The notes beneath the pieces were generated by a model. It saw only the letters and a list, made by a program, of their open reading frames with translations, was not told the DNA's origin and made no database searches. Positions 10,364 through 22,200 of a DNA stretch of 64,000 bases are shown piece by piece. Source of the DNA: Papaver somniferum. Lineage: Eukaryota; Streptophyta; Magnoliopsida; Ranunculales; Papaveraceae. Numbering within the stretch: position 1 is the stretch's first letter; each line of letters opens with the position of its first letter. The position numbers and the translations under genes were made by a program. The DNA lies in contig NC_039359.1 in NCBI RefSeq assembly GCF_003573695.1, positions 116,257,849 to 116,321,848 on the forward strand. Direction: 5' to 3'.

Positions 10364-10620
10364 GATTCCTCCTGTTTGTCCGCATGATTCTTCATGGACG
10401 CGATTTAGTATTTCCTGCGCCTCTGGCTTTCCTGCACATCATGATAAAGCGCCTCCGGATGTTCGGAAGTATAATGCTCCCCGGATTACAACAAATTGTT
10501 TCAGCACTTTAACGGGAAATAACTGATCATCCGCCTCTCTAGTCAGATCTTCGATGTACGTTGTTCTCCAATCATCCTTTAATCGAACGCTGCATCTTCT
10601 TTTCATGTGCTGGGCAGTGC
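10364..10620 (-). pseudogene. pol linker with a first H2C2-like module, broken
   Basis: The minus strand reads LKDDWRTTYIEDLTREADDQ, then GALYFRTSGGALS, a TGA stop, and EAQEILNRVHEESCGQTGG, running on into the integrase frame at 10,363. This is the RNase H-integrase spacer of gypsy pol followed by an integrase-type zinc-binding motif (VHEESCG). It needs at least one frameshift and has in-frame stops, so it is non-functional. Confidence 0.6.
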
Positions 10621-11805
10621 TCTTCTTTTTACCACTATGGTGCCTTCGTCGGCTTCGTTTAACTGTAGCTTGGCTGCTAAGGTATCCAATGCGTTCGCAT
10701 GCTTGTTGGTGGATCTTCCAGTATGCTCGATGACGGTACTTCCGCTCCTCGCTATTAGTTTTGATCTTCCGCTCTGTATGGTGCCAAATGTGCCTCTTTT
10801 ACCTGAAAATCACCCGATATTTGGTTTGTGACCAACTTCGAGTCTCACTTGACGTCGATTGCCCCTAGATTGAGTTCCTCGGCCATTCGTAACCCAGGAA
10901 TCAAAGCTTCATACTCTGCCACATTGTTGCTACATTCAAAGTCCAACTTAAAAGCGAATGATAATAATTCTTTCTTGGGCGTCTCAAATGCTCGATGACG
11001 GTACTTCCTCTCCTCGCTATTAGTTCTTGAGCTTTCGCTTTGTATGGTGCAAAATGTGCCTCTTATACCTGAAAATCACCCGATATTTGGTTTGTGACTA
11101 ACTTCGAGTCTCCCTTGACGTCGATTGCCCCTAGATTGAGTTCCTCGGCCATTTTTAACCCAAGAATCAAAGCTTCATACTCTACCACATTGTTGCTACA
11201 TTCAAAGTCCATCTTAAAAGCGAATGATAATAATTTTTTCTTGGGCGTCTCAAATACTATCCATGCTCCTCCGTAAGAGTCGTAGGACGATCCGTCGAAA
11301 AACATCGTCCAACGTTCTCCCCCTGGACTTCCACAACTTCTCTGGGCATTTCATCACTTATTTTTGTCATATCCATACCTGGGAACGCGGCTAGCAGATC
11401 TGCAAATGCTTGCCGGCGCACTCCTTTCGACCGCTGATATTTTAGCTCAAATTCGGATAGCTGTAGTAATCAACGGTCCGTTCTGCCGGATAACACTGGC
11501 TTTGTCGCCAGGTAAGCGATCGGATTAACTGTGGCCACCACTATGGTTTCATGAGCAAGCGAATATGATCGTAATTTTTGTGGGGCCTAGATAAGCGCTA
11601 AACATTCCTGCTCCGCCTTCGAATATCGAAACTCATCCCTGAACCCTCTACTGATATAGTGAATTGGGCACAGTTGGTCGTTGTCGAGGTCTTGATCCAA
11701 CAGTGCTCCAATCGCTACATTGGTAAATGCAGTGTACAAGTATAGAGGCTTGCCTTTGACTGGAGGTCGTAGGACCCGCGCGCTGATTAAACGTTCTTTA
11801 AGCTT
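10621..11805 (-). pseudogene. Ty3/gypsy RT connection and RNase H region, broken
   Basis: RNase H removes the RNA strand during reverse transcription. The frame 11,305-11,063 has FFDGSS (first D), EYEALILGLKMAEEL (E) and GDSKLVTNQ (second D), the catalytic layout of gypsy RNase H. The C-terminal end (HANALDTLAAKLQLNE, about 10,650-10,700) lies beyond an inserted tandem duplication. Upstream, between 11,306 and 11,805, the RT thumb and connection can be followed (YLYTAFTNVAIGALLDQDL; SKAEQECLAL) with several stops. It is non-functional because of those stops and the 265-bp duplication. Confidence 0.7.
10723..11253 (-). repeat. Direct tandem duplication, about 265 bp, inside RNase H
   Basis: ATGCTCGATGACGGTACTTC occurs at 10,723 and, with few changes, at 10,988. 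CTGAAAATCACCCGATATTT occurs at 10,803 and 11,069. The two copies (about 10,723-10,987 and 10,988-11,253) are clearly similar but not identical. The length is not a multiple of three, so the duplication also breaks the frame. Confidence 0.85.
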
Positions 11806-12939
11806 CTAAAAGGCCTGCTCCTGCTCATCTCCCCACTGGAACTGCTTGTTCTTCTTTAGCAGTGGTGTGAATGCACATAACAGTTGTGCCAGCCCTGGGA
11901 TGAACCTTCGGACATAAGACACTCTACCAATAAAAGTATGCAACTCTTTTATGTTTGCGGGTGACCTCATAGTAGTTATCTCTTCAATTCTATCCGGATC
12001 GATTTGTATCCCTTTGTCGGTAACAACAAACCTCAGAAATTTTCTGGAGGTGACTCCAAAAGCGCATTTGAGAGGATTCATCTTCAGGTGATACTTTCTA
12101 TATCTGTTGAAGACATGCCTTAAGTGGCTGAGGTGATCTTTACTTGCTCGGGATTTCACCACCACATCATCTATGTAAACTTCCAAAATTTGATGCATCA
12201 TGTCGTGGAAGATAGCCACCATTGCCCGTTGGTAGGTCGCGCCCGTGTTTTTCAACCAGAATGGCATTACAGTATAATAGGAATTCCCGTATGGGTTCTG
12301 GAAAGCTGTTTTGTGCGCATCTTCCGCGGACATCTTAATTTGGTTATATCCGCTAAATCCGTCCATGAAAGAAAACATATCATACCCGCATGTGTTATTT
12401 ACCATTATATCGATGTTTGGTACTGGGAAATCATCTTTAGGGCATGCCCGGTTCAGATCTCGGTAGTCGACACATCACCGGACCTTACCATTCTTATTTT
12501 CCACTAGTACGATGTTAGCTAGCCACATGGGTTGTTGGATCGGTTTAATGAAATTAGCTTTCAACAGCTTCTCCACCTCTTCCTTGATCGCCAATTCTAT
12601 CTTCTCCGGAAAGTTGTGCCTCCGCTGCTTCACAGGCTGATACTCGGGCGAGACGTTGAGGTTGTGCGCGATCAAACTTTTATCAAGACACGGCATTTCG
12701 TTATGAGTAAATGCAAACACATCCCGATACTCACAGAGCAGGTTGACCAGTCGTGACCTTTCTTCTCCTTCCAGATGCTTGCTAATGCGCACGCAGCGAG
12801 GTTCATCTTCCGTGCCAAGGTTTACTTCTTCTAATCCATCGAGGGTCGGATCGGGTCTTGTCTTTTCTTCAGGTAAACCTTCTATTATTTCTTTTTCTGA
12901 GATCAAAGGATCTACCTCTTCCTGCAAATATTCAATCAT
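11806..12939 (-). pseudogene. Ty3/gypsy reverse transcriptase, one in-frame stop
   Basis: Reverse transcriptase copies element RNA to DNA. The first part (12,939-12,475) has the acidic protease-RT linker, KQRRHNFPEKIELAIKEEVE and FIKPIQQPMWLANIVLVENK. After a TGA stop (12,475-12,477) the same frame goes on with CVDYRDLNRACPKDDFPVP, FMDGFSGYNQI, FWLKNTGATYQR and the catalytic box YIDDVVV. It ends with RKFLRFVV and the thumb region (ELHTFIGRVSYVRRFIPG). The order and spacing are those of a full RT domain. The stop and downstream damage make it a pseudogene. Confidence 0.85.
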
Positions 12940-13089
12940 TGGGGGTTCCTTCCATCATTTCTTCGTCCTTCGATGACATAGCGCAGTCATGTTGTCGATT
13001 GGAAGCTTCCCCGTCTAATTGCTATAAACGGTAAACATGTTCGCCCTTTGGACGTGAGAAGCGTTTAAATTGACTATTCTTTGTTTCGA

Positions 13090-13833
13090 CTACAACCCTC
13101 TTAGTCCCCACGGCAGGTCCCATCCGAGATGGACTAAAGACTGATTTATCCTTTCCTTTCGTTTGTGACTCAGGCTGGAACTCTTCCCACTTAGGGAGGG
13201 TGGTGAAATGCTCCGACTGCCCAATTGGTCCGTGACTGGTTGCGTGTAGAAAACTGCGTCTGCCATGTAAGCCTCCTCAGGACCAAATGGATTACTTGTG
13301 GCTGGGATCTGGAATTGTTTTCCTCCAATGTTAGTCTTGACACACTGGTGATATGTAGATGCTACTACCTTGTGGTTCATAATCCATCCTCGCCCTAGTA
13401 AAACATGAAACGTGGTATCATCCTCAAGCGCGTAAAAAGGGGTGAGCGCTCTGATAGGCCCGATCTTCATCATCAAATGTATTATTCCCATTGTCGTCTG
13501 AGTTTTTCATCCAAATCCTCTTACGATCATTTTGCGCATTTTGATCGACGTTCTTGATACTCATAAAGATTCCAATGTGTGTAGGGAGATCATATTAAGG
13601 GAAGCTCCGCCGTCTATGAAAGCTCGCTTGAGGGGTTGCTTGTTAATATGTATCGTGAGGTACAAGGGCTGGAGGTGTTCCCCTGGATAGCATATATCTT
13701 CATCAGTGAAAGTAATAGCTTCCTTAGGCATCAGATTGTACACCTTTCCAGATGCAATTGCTGTCATGGCTTTGGATGCCTCGCGGACTTGATCCTCGCT
13801 GAAACCAAGGGATTCGAAGAATTGTTGGGCCAA
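13090..13833 (-). pseudogene. Ty3/gypsy aspartic protease region, frameshifted
   Basis: The protease cuts the gag-pol polyprotein. The frame 13,833-13,561 ends in KRAFIDGGASLNMISLHTL, where DGGA takes the place of the usual D-S/T-G active site; DGG variants are common in plant gypsy proteases. The next frame (13,491-13,090) carries the downstream half, FHVLLGRGWIMNHKVVASTYHQ, the normal C-terminal flank. The two frames do not join, so the region is frameshifted. Confidence 0.75.
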
Positions 13834-13899
13834 AACGTTTTGGGAGAATTTGCTAGCGACTCCATTTGTGTCTGAAAATATGGTTGTCTCAGACGCCTC

Positions 13900-15377
13900 A
13901 CATGCTTCCTCTTCCTCCGCGTCTTCCCATGGTCTCTAGGTTTCTCCTTCTGCGGGTTCATGGGAGATCATCATAACTTGGTGATGAGGGAGTGGGTCCT
14001 TTTGGATGCTTTGTTCTCCTACTTCTATCTCGCATCTGGATCGTTTTCTCCGCACTATGTAGCGCAAAGAAAAACACTCCGCAGTCGGATGATGGACCCT
14101 CCGGTGATAATGACAGTATCGTTCGTGCATCTTTTCTGCCGCGGTAGGTTCTGTAGCCACATGCTAAAAAGTTTCTTCTTTTTTGGCCACCTATTATTCT
14201 AGAAGTCCTATTATCTACTTCCTGCTGCACGACAGTGGTGGTGGCGGGTTTGATCTTCCTCCATCCGCTATTCCCCCTCTTCTGCCGGATTTTCCTCCTC
14301 AGTAGGGGCTGAAAGCGGCAGCTCCTCCCTTTCCTCTGCCACCTCCTTGGTCATTGGATGCAGTGTTAACAGAATGTAATTGTCAATTGTTTCTGCTTGT
14401 CCCCGAGTTCATAACATCCGCACAGTCTGATATCCAGGTTGCAGCCTCTTCGACCTCCACAAAAGTTTGAAACTTGAAGTTCGTCAAGTTTAGCCGGAAG
14501 ATTGCATCCATTCCTCGAATACAAATCTCCACCAAGCGCTCCTCTGGGATGTCCTCGTGACATTCCATTGTGAAATCTCGGAAGAGAGTGATATATGTCC
14601 CAATTTCTTCTCCGACACGCTGGGTGCACCTTCCCAAGTCTATTGTTGTGACTCTTCTTTGTGCAGAGTAAAACTTCTTCAGAAAAAGTTGTACCATGGT
14701 GGTCCACGAGCTGATACTTCCGGGTTTCAAGTTATCATACCAGGTAAAAGCGTTGTCCGTGAGTGACTTAGGGAACTCTCTCATGCAGAGGATCTCATCC
14801 TGAGCGTACGCATTCATTGCTGATATAAAACGGCTCACATGTTCCCGCGCATTCCCCTTTCTTCCATATGTCTTGAATCTTGGCGATGTGTAATCCTCAG
14901 GATATAAGTAATCAACGACTTCTGCAGAGTACGGGGGTTCCAGTGAATCGTAAGCATTGTGCTTCGTTACTCGATAATGGGCCTCTAGATACTTGGCGAT
15001 CGCGTCTTATGTCATGCCCAGAGTTGTGTCTTTTGTGATGACTGTTCTAATGGCTGCCGCGCTTTGTTCCCTTGCTCGCTTCAGACGTTCGCGCAGCTCC
15101 TGTTGCCTTTTAATGGACGCGTCTAACTCCTCTTGTATTTCGGACATCTCCTGCTCGCTGGTCTCAGCTGCGGCTTTCTATCTAGGAATTTCTCCTTTCT
15201 TCTGGAGCGCTCCTTCACCCTGGATGATCATCCCCCTTGTAAAATAGGTGTCGTGACTACTTCTCGGAAATGTATTTCTTCATCACTTTCCCCTTGTACA
15301 TCTTCTACGGTAACGCCATTCGGATCAGGTATTGCTCCAGCCGCTGGTACTTCCTGACTCGCACCTGAGAGTATCAT
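13900..15377 (-). pseudogene. Ty3/gypsy gag, broken
   Basis: Gag forms the virus-like particle that packages element RNA. A plausible start ATG lies at 15,377 (MILSGASQEVPAAG), and an early stop follows near 15,230. The frame 14,838-14,383 is the conserved gag core: MSRFISAMNAYAQDEILCMR, FTWYDNLKPGSISSW, QLFLKKFYSAQRR and FRDFTMECHEDI. Near 14,110-14,060 the minus strand shows YCHYHRRVHHPTAEC, the Cys/His motif of this gag type. Several frames are needed, so it is a pseudogene. Confidence 0.75.
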
Positions 15378-15397
15378 GCTGGAAAAGAGGCTAAGAA

Positions 15398-15416
15398 CCT
15401 CCCACTGTGATCGCAG
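15398..15416 (-). other. PBS-like site next to the Tat-like LTR
   Basis: On the minus strand CTGCGATCACAGTGGGAGG follows directly after the LTR end CATCAACA. The position fits a primer-binding site and the sequence resembles a degraded TGGCGA-type site, but I cannot match it to a tRNA with certainty. Confidence 0.35.
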
Positions 15417-15806
15417 TGTTGATGGGTAGAATGTGGGAAGGAGGAACTAGCCCTAATCACAGAAAGTACTCCCAAGGAGTGGATAGGTTTAGGGAAGTAG
15501 TAGGGAATTAATGATGCCTTAAGAGATGTACCTTCTTTCTATTTTATAATATCTCTGTTATGGATAAGTGCCCATAAGATTACCATATTACTAAACTTGC
15601 CATTTTTCTTTCCTTAAGTTAATATCAAACCCTAAAGGGCGTCTCCCTCTAGGCCAAGGCCTAACTATCCATGTGTACTCTTGGGTAAACTATGGCTTCC
15701 CTATCTTAATGGGTTTGGCCTAGTCCCCAAGTCTCTTTATCCTAAAAGGTAACCCTTAATGGATTAAAGGGTTGCCTATTCTAGGATTGGTTATTTTCAT
15801 GTATCA
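15417..15806 (-). mobile_element. 5' LTR of the Tat-like element, 390 bp
   Basis: On the minus strand this stretch starts TGATACATGAAAATAACC and ends CTACCCATCAACA (TG...CA). It has a TATA box, and the gag start lies 40 bases downstream. No second copy is visible in the window, so the boundaries rest on the TG/CA ends, the PBS-like site and the gag position. Confidence 0.5.
15541..15548 (-). promoter_or_regulatory. TATA box of the Tat-like LTR
   Basis: ATTTTATA on the plus strand is TATAAAAT on the minus strand, about 125 bases before the LTR end. Confidence 0.45.
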
Positions 15807-17419
15807 ACAATAGCAAAACACATGGTGTACACTTCGTATAAAGTTTCTAGTTTGAAACCAAACACAATTATAGGGATCAACCCAAGTGTGGGATTAACTT
15901 ACAGTATATTTACTTTTAATTAAACTAAAACAATAATTATATTGCGGAAAGTAAAAGTAAAGGCACATATAAGATTTTGTTAATGAGAAAACCGCAAACG
16001 CAAAAAAATCCCGGGACTTAGTCCAGCTTTGAGTACTCTCAGAATTAAGCCGCTATACAAAGACACTACCAACTTCGTATAGTTGAGACCAAGTAAACTA
16101 CCCCTAGTCACCTAGTTTCCTCAGTATCACTGCGCCTACAACCAATTTAGCCAACGCATGTGAATACTAAGATAGACTCCACTATCTTAAGTTATTTCAT
16201 CCTCCCTCAAATCTTTATGCACTCAACTCCTTTGGATCATCTTCCAAAAAGTAAAATACTAATCTGTTTGGTAACCAATCATCTTATCTCAAGAAGTTAA
16301 TCAGAGATATTATAGTTGAGTTTCTGACAAAGGATCTACTGTTTAAAATCAATTAAACTCCTTTGTCGGGTTTAGATCAATCAAGATTACCAAAATAATC
16401 AAATCTGGATTCACAATCAATCTAAATAGATCTCAAAGAGATACTAAATATAGATGTTGATATATTACGACTATATCAATCAATCGTCTATCAAATATAA
16501 ACGAGATTTAGTCGGATCCCAACCGATAAAGTAAGTGCACGATGCAAATCACAAAGATATGAAACCAATAAGAAAATCTTCTTGTCTTCAAATATTCAGT
16601 AGTCTTCTTTTGTACCTGCACACTAACAAACTTGGTTCCAACTTATGATCGATCTCACATAGAATGAAGTTTGTTAACAATGGATGATCACAAGTCGATG
16701 TTAGATCTAAAATCATATTTGAACTACCGCTAATCTCTTGATCTAGTTTGAGTGAGCTTATGTCATAAGAGAAGGCTCCCAATATTAATCAAACTAGGTG
16801 CAATCAAGAGTTAACAACCGTTAGTCAATCAAATCAATAATTGAAAACCAAAATAACAATGTAATTCTAGTTTCCCACTAACAGTACCATCTAGACGCTC
16901 TTGATCCCTAAAAAGTATTTAAACTAGCGGATGTAAAAGATTTATCCTAATTAGGTTACTCTCCTCTCCAAGTTAGTATTACGAGAATACTATTATTCGG
17001 CTATAACAGTGAATATGAAACGAAGTGCCTGCCTCTGGATAAGTTTGTAAGAATAAAAAACTTCACTATTTATAGACCAAGGTAGTGTGGACACCAAGGA
17101 ATTCTCATAACCGAAAATATTAAAAGATATGCAATATATTCCTATTTTCGGTTTTGTCTTATTTCAACCAATATCCAACTGTATAACCGAAATCCCTCTT
17201 GGACAACTCAATATTAGCTAGCACTTAACTAATATATCTTTCCCGAGATATGTTTTGTTTGCTGGTAAAACAAAAACATATATATTCTAAAATCTCAAAA
17301 TATTCTCAAACATTTCTGTTTGGGATCTCACCTTGAGTATCAAGGAATATCTTTGAACAATTAATAAATAATATTTCTGCTCATGTTTAAATTACTCACT
17401 AAGGAATATCAAGGATCTC
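15807..17419. mobile_element. Degenerate copia LTR-like block
   Basis: The stretch around 15,965-16,120 (TTTTGTTAATGAGAAAACCGC, CCCGGGACTTAGTCC, AATTAAGCCGCTA) matches the PBS-side third of the SIRE-like LTRs further right. The rest drifts away from that family, so it is an old relative. No coding sequence; boundaries unclear. Confidence 0.5.
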
Positions 17420-17899
17420 ACCTCGAACTCGCAAGCGTTGCTATCTGAAGCTTGTTTGTCAAGTTTAGTTGATCAAAATTATATACCTGATTTCTAGTCT
17501 ACTTATAGCTATGTCTCGGATTAGGATAAAATGTGTAGTTAATCTTTAGACTTCACGGTGTTCATTGACTGAAGACGAAGATCTACTGAGGATAGCTTGG
17601 AGGAACTTCATCAACAAAAGGTATGTGGAGACTAAAACTTATCAATCACTCAGAAGTCTATTCTATTCTATCTTCTAATGAGACTAAATCGTATAGCTAT
17701 ATAGACTTTTACATTATACACATTTGATATTTCGGGCTGAGTTTATCTCGCTTATATTTTCTCGAAATATGTGTTGGAAGATTTTTGCTTTAACTATGTT
17801 CATCATTATTCTTGACGAGTTTAGTTGGAGACAATTTATTTGTTGGAAACTTAATATTAAGTCAAAAGATGATCATGTGAAAATTGCCTTGAAACATTT
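17420..17899 (+). mobile_element. SIRE-like LTR fragment, 5' part, plus orientation
   Basis: TCGAACTCGCAAGCGTTGCT, CTATAGCTATGTC-like blocks and TCTCGAAATATGTGTTGG match the reverse complement of 26,130-26,710. Only the 5' part of the LTR is present. It stops at an inverted junction near 17,895. Confidence 0.65.
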
Positions 17900-19259
17900 T
17901 GAAAAAGCGGGGGTCTAACAACCACACCCAATATTTCGCTTAGCAATCTATATGGACTAACTCCAATGTACTTTTAAGAGAATCAACTAGACAGTCAGAC
18001 TCAATCTTTAGAAAAGTATATCAAAGAGTTATATGTCAATTTCTTAATTCAATCCGCAATCAAACAAATAGGAATTTGCGATCCCGATTGAATATAAGAA
18101 ATAACTTGGACGGTATCAAAAACCAATATCCAAGTGTCAACCAATTTAATCAATAACCAAAGGTTGGATTAACAATTGATTGAACTTACGCACAACCTGT
18201 GATATTTCAATTATATAAACAAATATAATGCGGAAAAGAAATAACACAGACATCAGGGTCGTGTTTGGACCCTTGGAAATGCCTATCCTAGGTTGGGTTA
18301 TCAACAAAATACATTTAAATTATGTTTGTCTTGTTCTAATTCTAGTCTAGGATATGAACAACTAAATCTTCCTTGATTTTAGGAAGCTAAAAAAGCAAGG
18401 TTATGTTATTCTCCAAACTAGCCAGGATACCAATATCCTTGCCTGGGTTAGACGGTTATAGAGGTAGTTATTTTAATTAATCAAAATATTTTCAATTTTT
18501 TTAACTTTATTGTTATGTTTTTATTTTTTTCTCCGACAATTTTATCCATAATACATAATTATTTTATAAAAATACAGATTTAAAATATGGAGAGACAAAC
18601 ATAATACATGATAAACCCGTGATGGATATAACGGAAAGACAAACATCATCTTTATTAATACATCTTGAGATAATCCTGCTCAAGTTAGAGAAAAAAATTC
18701 CCTAGCTAAGATTTATGTAGTCAAAGCTCCCAAAGACGGCCCAGAAGTTTTGTTAATGAGGAAACCGTAAATGCAGAAAAATCCTGGGACCTAATCCTGA
18801 TTTGAATACCACACTGTATTAAGCCGCTACAGACACTAGCCTACTCCAAGTTAACTTCGGCCTGGAATGTAGTTGAGACCTAACCAATCTCACATTGATC
18901 AAGGTACAATTGCGCTCCTTACATCTATGAATCCCAGCAAGACTCTACGCACTTGATTCCCTTAGCTGATCTCACTCACAACTAAGAGTTGCTACAACCC
19001 AAAGTCGAAGACTTGATAAACCAATCTGTCTCACACAGAAAAGTCTATTGAATAGATAAATCTATCTCTCACAAATAAACCTATGAGTTTTGTTCCGTCT
19101 TTTGATAAATCAAGGTGAACAGGAACCAATTGATATACCCGACTTATATTCCCGAAGAACAGCCTAGAAATATCAATCACCTCACAATAATCTTAATCGT
19201 ATGGTAGTGAAACAAGATATTGTGGAATCACAAACGATGAGACGAAGACGTTTGATGAT
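17900..19259 (-). mobile_element. SIRE-like LTR fragment, minus orientation, with MITE inside
   Basis: It starts TGAAAAAGCGGGGGTCTAAC, the PBS-side LTR end seen at 36,504, 42,190, 51,850 and 61,798. It runs through the GAGGAAACCG..ATGCAGAAAAA and TTAAGCCGCTACAGACACTA blocks to GAGACGAAGACGTTTGATGATG. The MITE at 18,257-18,741 splits it and a solo LTR at 19,265 ends it. No PBS remains on the left. Confidence 0.75.
18257..18741. mobile_element. MITE-like element, 485 bp, TSD CAG
   Basis: It interrupts the LTR exactly between ACATCAG and CAGAAGTTTTG; removing it restores the LTR text. The ends GGTCGTGTTTGGACC and (reversed) GGCCGTCTTTGGGAG are imperfect inverted repeats. The interior is AT-rich and non-coding. 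A 3-bp TSD and a G-rich TGTTTGG terminus suggest a PIF/Harbinger-type MITE, though the usual TSD there is TWA. Confidence 0.65.
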
Positions 19260-19264
19260 GTAAA

Positions 19265-22200
19265 TGTAGTGACCCTCAAGCTCATCAACGCTATTAGACT
19301 AGTCAAGAGACGATTTAACCGTTAATGATTCGATTAATCAAATTTTAACATTAAATATAATAATTGATAAAATAATAATTTGGACATGAAACTAGTACCT
19401 TCGGATAGATCTCAAAATGTTATGTGAAATGGACTACTCGAACGCGCCGTTCGGACGTCGGATGAGAAAGATATCGCAATTCGAAATTCAGATGTTGAAG
19501 TTTGACCGGAGTTGACTTGACGTTGACCGACGAACCATAACCTGACTTTGGCCATTGAGCTTAGTTTACCGGACCTTTAATTTTGTTTGTATCTCTGTTT
19601 AACAGTAGGTTACCCCTTAGTGTTATTTTAGATATTGAATAGTAAAGCTTTAATTAGGATTTGAATTATTTAGTTTTGGGACCGATTTTGGATGAAGAGT
19701 TATCTCTTCATTCTCCTGTTTCACCATGTAGAGATAAGAAGTGAAGGGGAGTTTGACAGAGAGCTAGTGAGTAAGAAAGAGAGTTGCGAGAGTTTTCTTT
19801 TTATAGAAGAAAAGAAAGAAATGTTGTGAAAGTTCTTGTTGATATAGTTAGAGAGTAATAGTATACAGGAATGTTAGTTGGATAGAACATATAGAATTAG
19901 TTGATGATGAGTTGATAAGAAGTTGAGAGATTGTTAGAGTGAGCAAAAAAGTAGAGTTATTGCAAAGTATGGTGATGATAGTGGAGTTAGAATAATCTTG
20001 GTGAATGTTCTTGGGTGTTCTTGAGGAGATAATTAATGAAGATCATGGTGGTGAGGATTAATGGTCTAGTGATGATGTTGCAAACTAGTTAAACCAATCA
20101 AGGTAATATTTTCTAGATGATTCTAGTGTGTTTATATTAATTGGGTAGCTCTTAGATTTACAAGATAGTTAGAAATCAGTTATATTCTTATGCATGAAGA
20201 TCATGATTTTATGTATGGGTTTTTGTTCACTGGTCATAATCTATAGACTTTTCTAGGTACCTTAGGGATTGAATTAGACTTAGATCTATAAATAGAATTT
20301 GTAGTACGCCAGGTGAAGATTATTAATATATAAAGTTTGTCCAAATCGGTTGAGTATCGAGTAATATATAGATGCCTGAAAACTAGTCGACGCAGAAAAA
20401 CCCAGGTGTAATCAGTCACGATGATACATAAGTTTGTGCTTGGTAAGTTAGGTTAGAGTTAAAACTGAAATATATTCTTTAGGATAAAGTTGTAGAGGGT
20501 GATCCCTTGATTCTCTTTAACCTTAGATTGTGTAACTGGGATTTATATACTGTAATCTAGAGACCCTTGAATATGACTACATGAGCTGAGTTTAATAACC
20601 AACACTTGGTTTATTTTCTGAAAATTGTGAAGAAGATGATCGAGTCAGATAGTTGACTCGGTACGAGTCACACCATTCGGGCCTGGACCGGGTCGTGGAT
20701 CGACCCGATGGACCAGCCAAGTAGGTTAATGGGCCGGATTGATGGGTCGGACATGGGTCAGGCCCAATGGGCTTGGGCTTAGTGATAGAAACATTAATTT
20801 GAGTTTTTGGACAACTTCTAGTCCGAATTAGCTTTCGGTTCCTTCTGCAAAGTTGTGGAGTTTTTCGAGGATTTACGATGACATCCAATTGACCCCACAC
20901 GGGTAAATAGATATTAAGTTATGCCTGGAACACTTAATACGAGGTTATCGAATAATTAATAGAACTAGAATCATTAATTATTTTACTTAGCCAATAATTA
21001 GAGAATTGTATGAAATTATGTTATGAGTCTTGTGTGAGCCTTTTGGCTAAACTTTTAGAGTATTTATATGATCAACAATTGATCTTTATGAACAACGATC
21101 GATTCAAATAATATACCAGCGAATTGGGAATACAATGTAGGCGTGGCTTGTCATCAAAACAGGTGGGAACCTTGTAACCTTTTTTGTAATCATCAAGTTA
21201 CTTTATCTTCGAGCATGATGAGTCCTTATTTTCTTTGAGCATGTTGTTTGTAATTGAATGGGTATGTTGTGCGATATGCGTTGGGTGGTTCCCCGCGAAG
21301 ATTGTTTGTGATTCCCCATAGCTCTTTGCTAAGTTTAGTAGGGCAATGCTACATTGTTTGAATATCACTTAGTAGCCCGATTTTACCCCGGATAAATATT
21401 ATTACTTTTTATTGTCTTAAGATAGTAGTCCGGCTTTATCCCGGTTGATTATTACCTAGTAGTCTGGCTTTATCCCGGCTAATAGTATATATACTACATT
21501 TTATTTGGGGATATCACTCCGTGCATATCATACTTGATTGTCCAGTCTTAGTAGTATGACTGGGTTACTATGACCTTGACTTATGAAGAAATTTTAGGTT
21601 CATGACTGGATATGGTTATTATTTGGAGACTTCGGTCTACGAATAATGACCGAGCCTTTTGTGAACCTGTTGTGGGGGTCACAGATCATAGTAATCAAAA
21701 TTTTATTATATTCTAGAATTAGATGGTGGCATTGGGATTTATGATGTGTACGCATTCCACGTTAATATCTTACGGTACCTGGATTCCTGTTATCATTTGA
21801 GACTGGAGTTATTCCTAACATCTTCTTCTCCATTGAGGGAGACGAGGTTGGGATAACATATGTTTAGGTTGTTTAAATCTTTTCTCATAGATCCATCCGA
21901 TGGTGGATCTTTCACGGATATTTCCACTATGGACGCAATATCTGGGGATAAGAGTTGAAGCAATCTTCTGTTTCGTGTTGTGTGTAAAAGGTGTTATCTG
22001 TTTTCTTCTGTTAATCTGTTTTAATTTCATTATCTTTTAGAACTGTGAGGCATGTTAGTGATTACTTCTAGGTTATATGTTTCCATTGGGAACCCCTTTG
22101 GGATGATGTGCTCACTCGTTCCCACTTCAGTTTCAGTAATCAGAAGAAATGGTGCGCGTGAATTATCGTAACTTAAAGTTTTTTGCGATGTTAAAGATAC

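Larger units (their letters stand above)
1..15806 (-). mobile_element. Tat-like Ty3/gypsy retrotransposon, 5' LTR to antisense region (3' LTR lies outside the window)
   Basis: Read on the minus strand the order is LTR (15,806-15,417), PBS-like site, gag, aspartic protease, RT, RNase H and integrase, which is the Ty3/gypsy order. Integrase is followed by a 51-bp tandem repeat and then an antisense gene-like region with a plant mobile domain. Extra antisense ORFs and tandem repeats between pol and the 3' LTR are known for the Tat/Ogre group, so I assign it there by inference. Many stops, frameshifts, a tandem duplication and an inserted solo LTR show that it is an old, defective copy. The 3' LTR would lie left of position 1. 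Confidence 0.75.
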
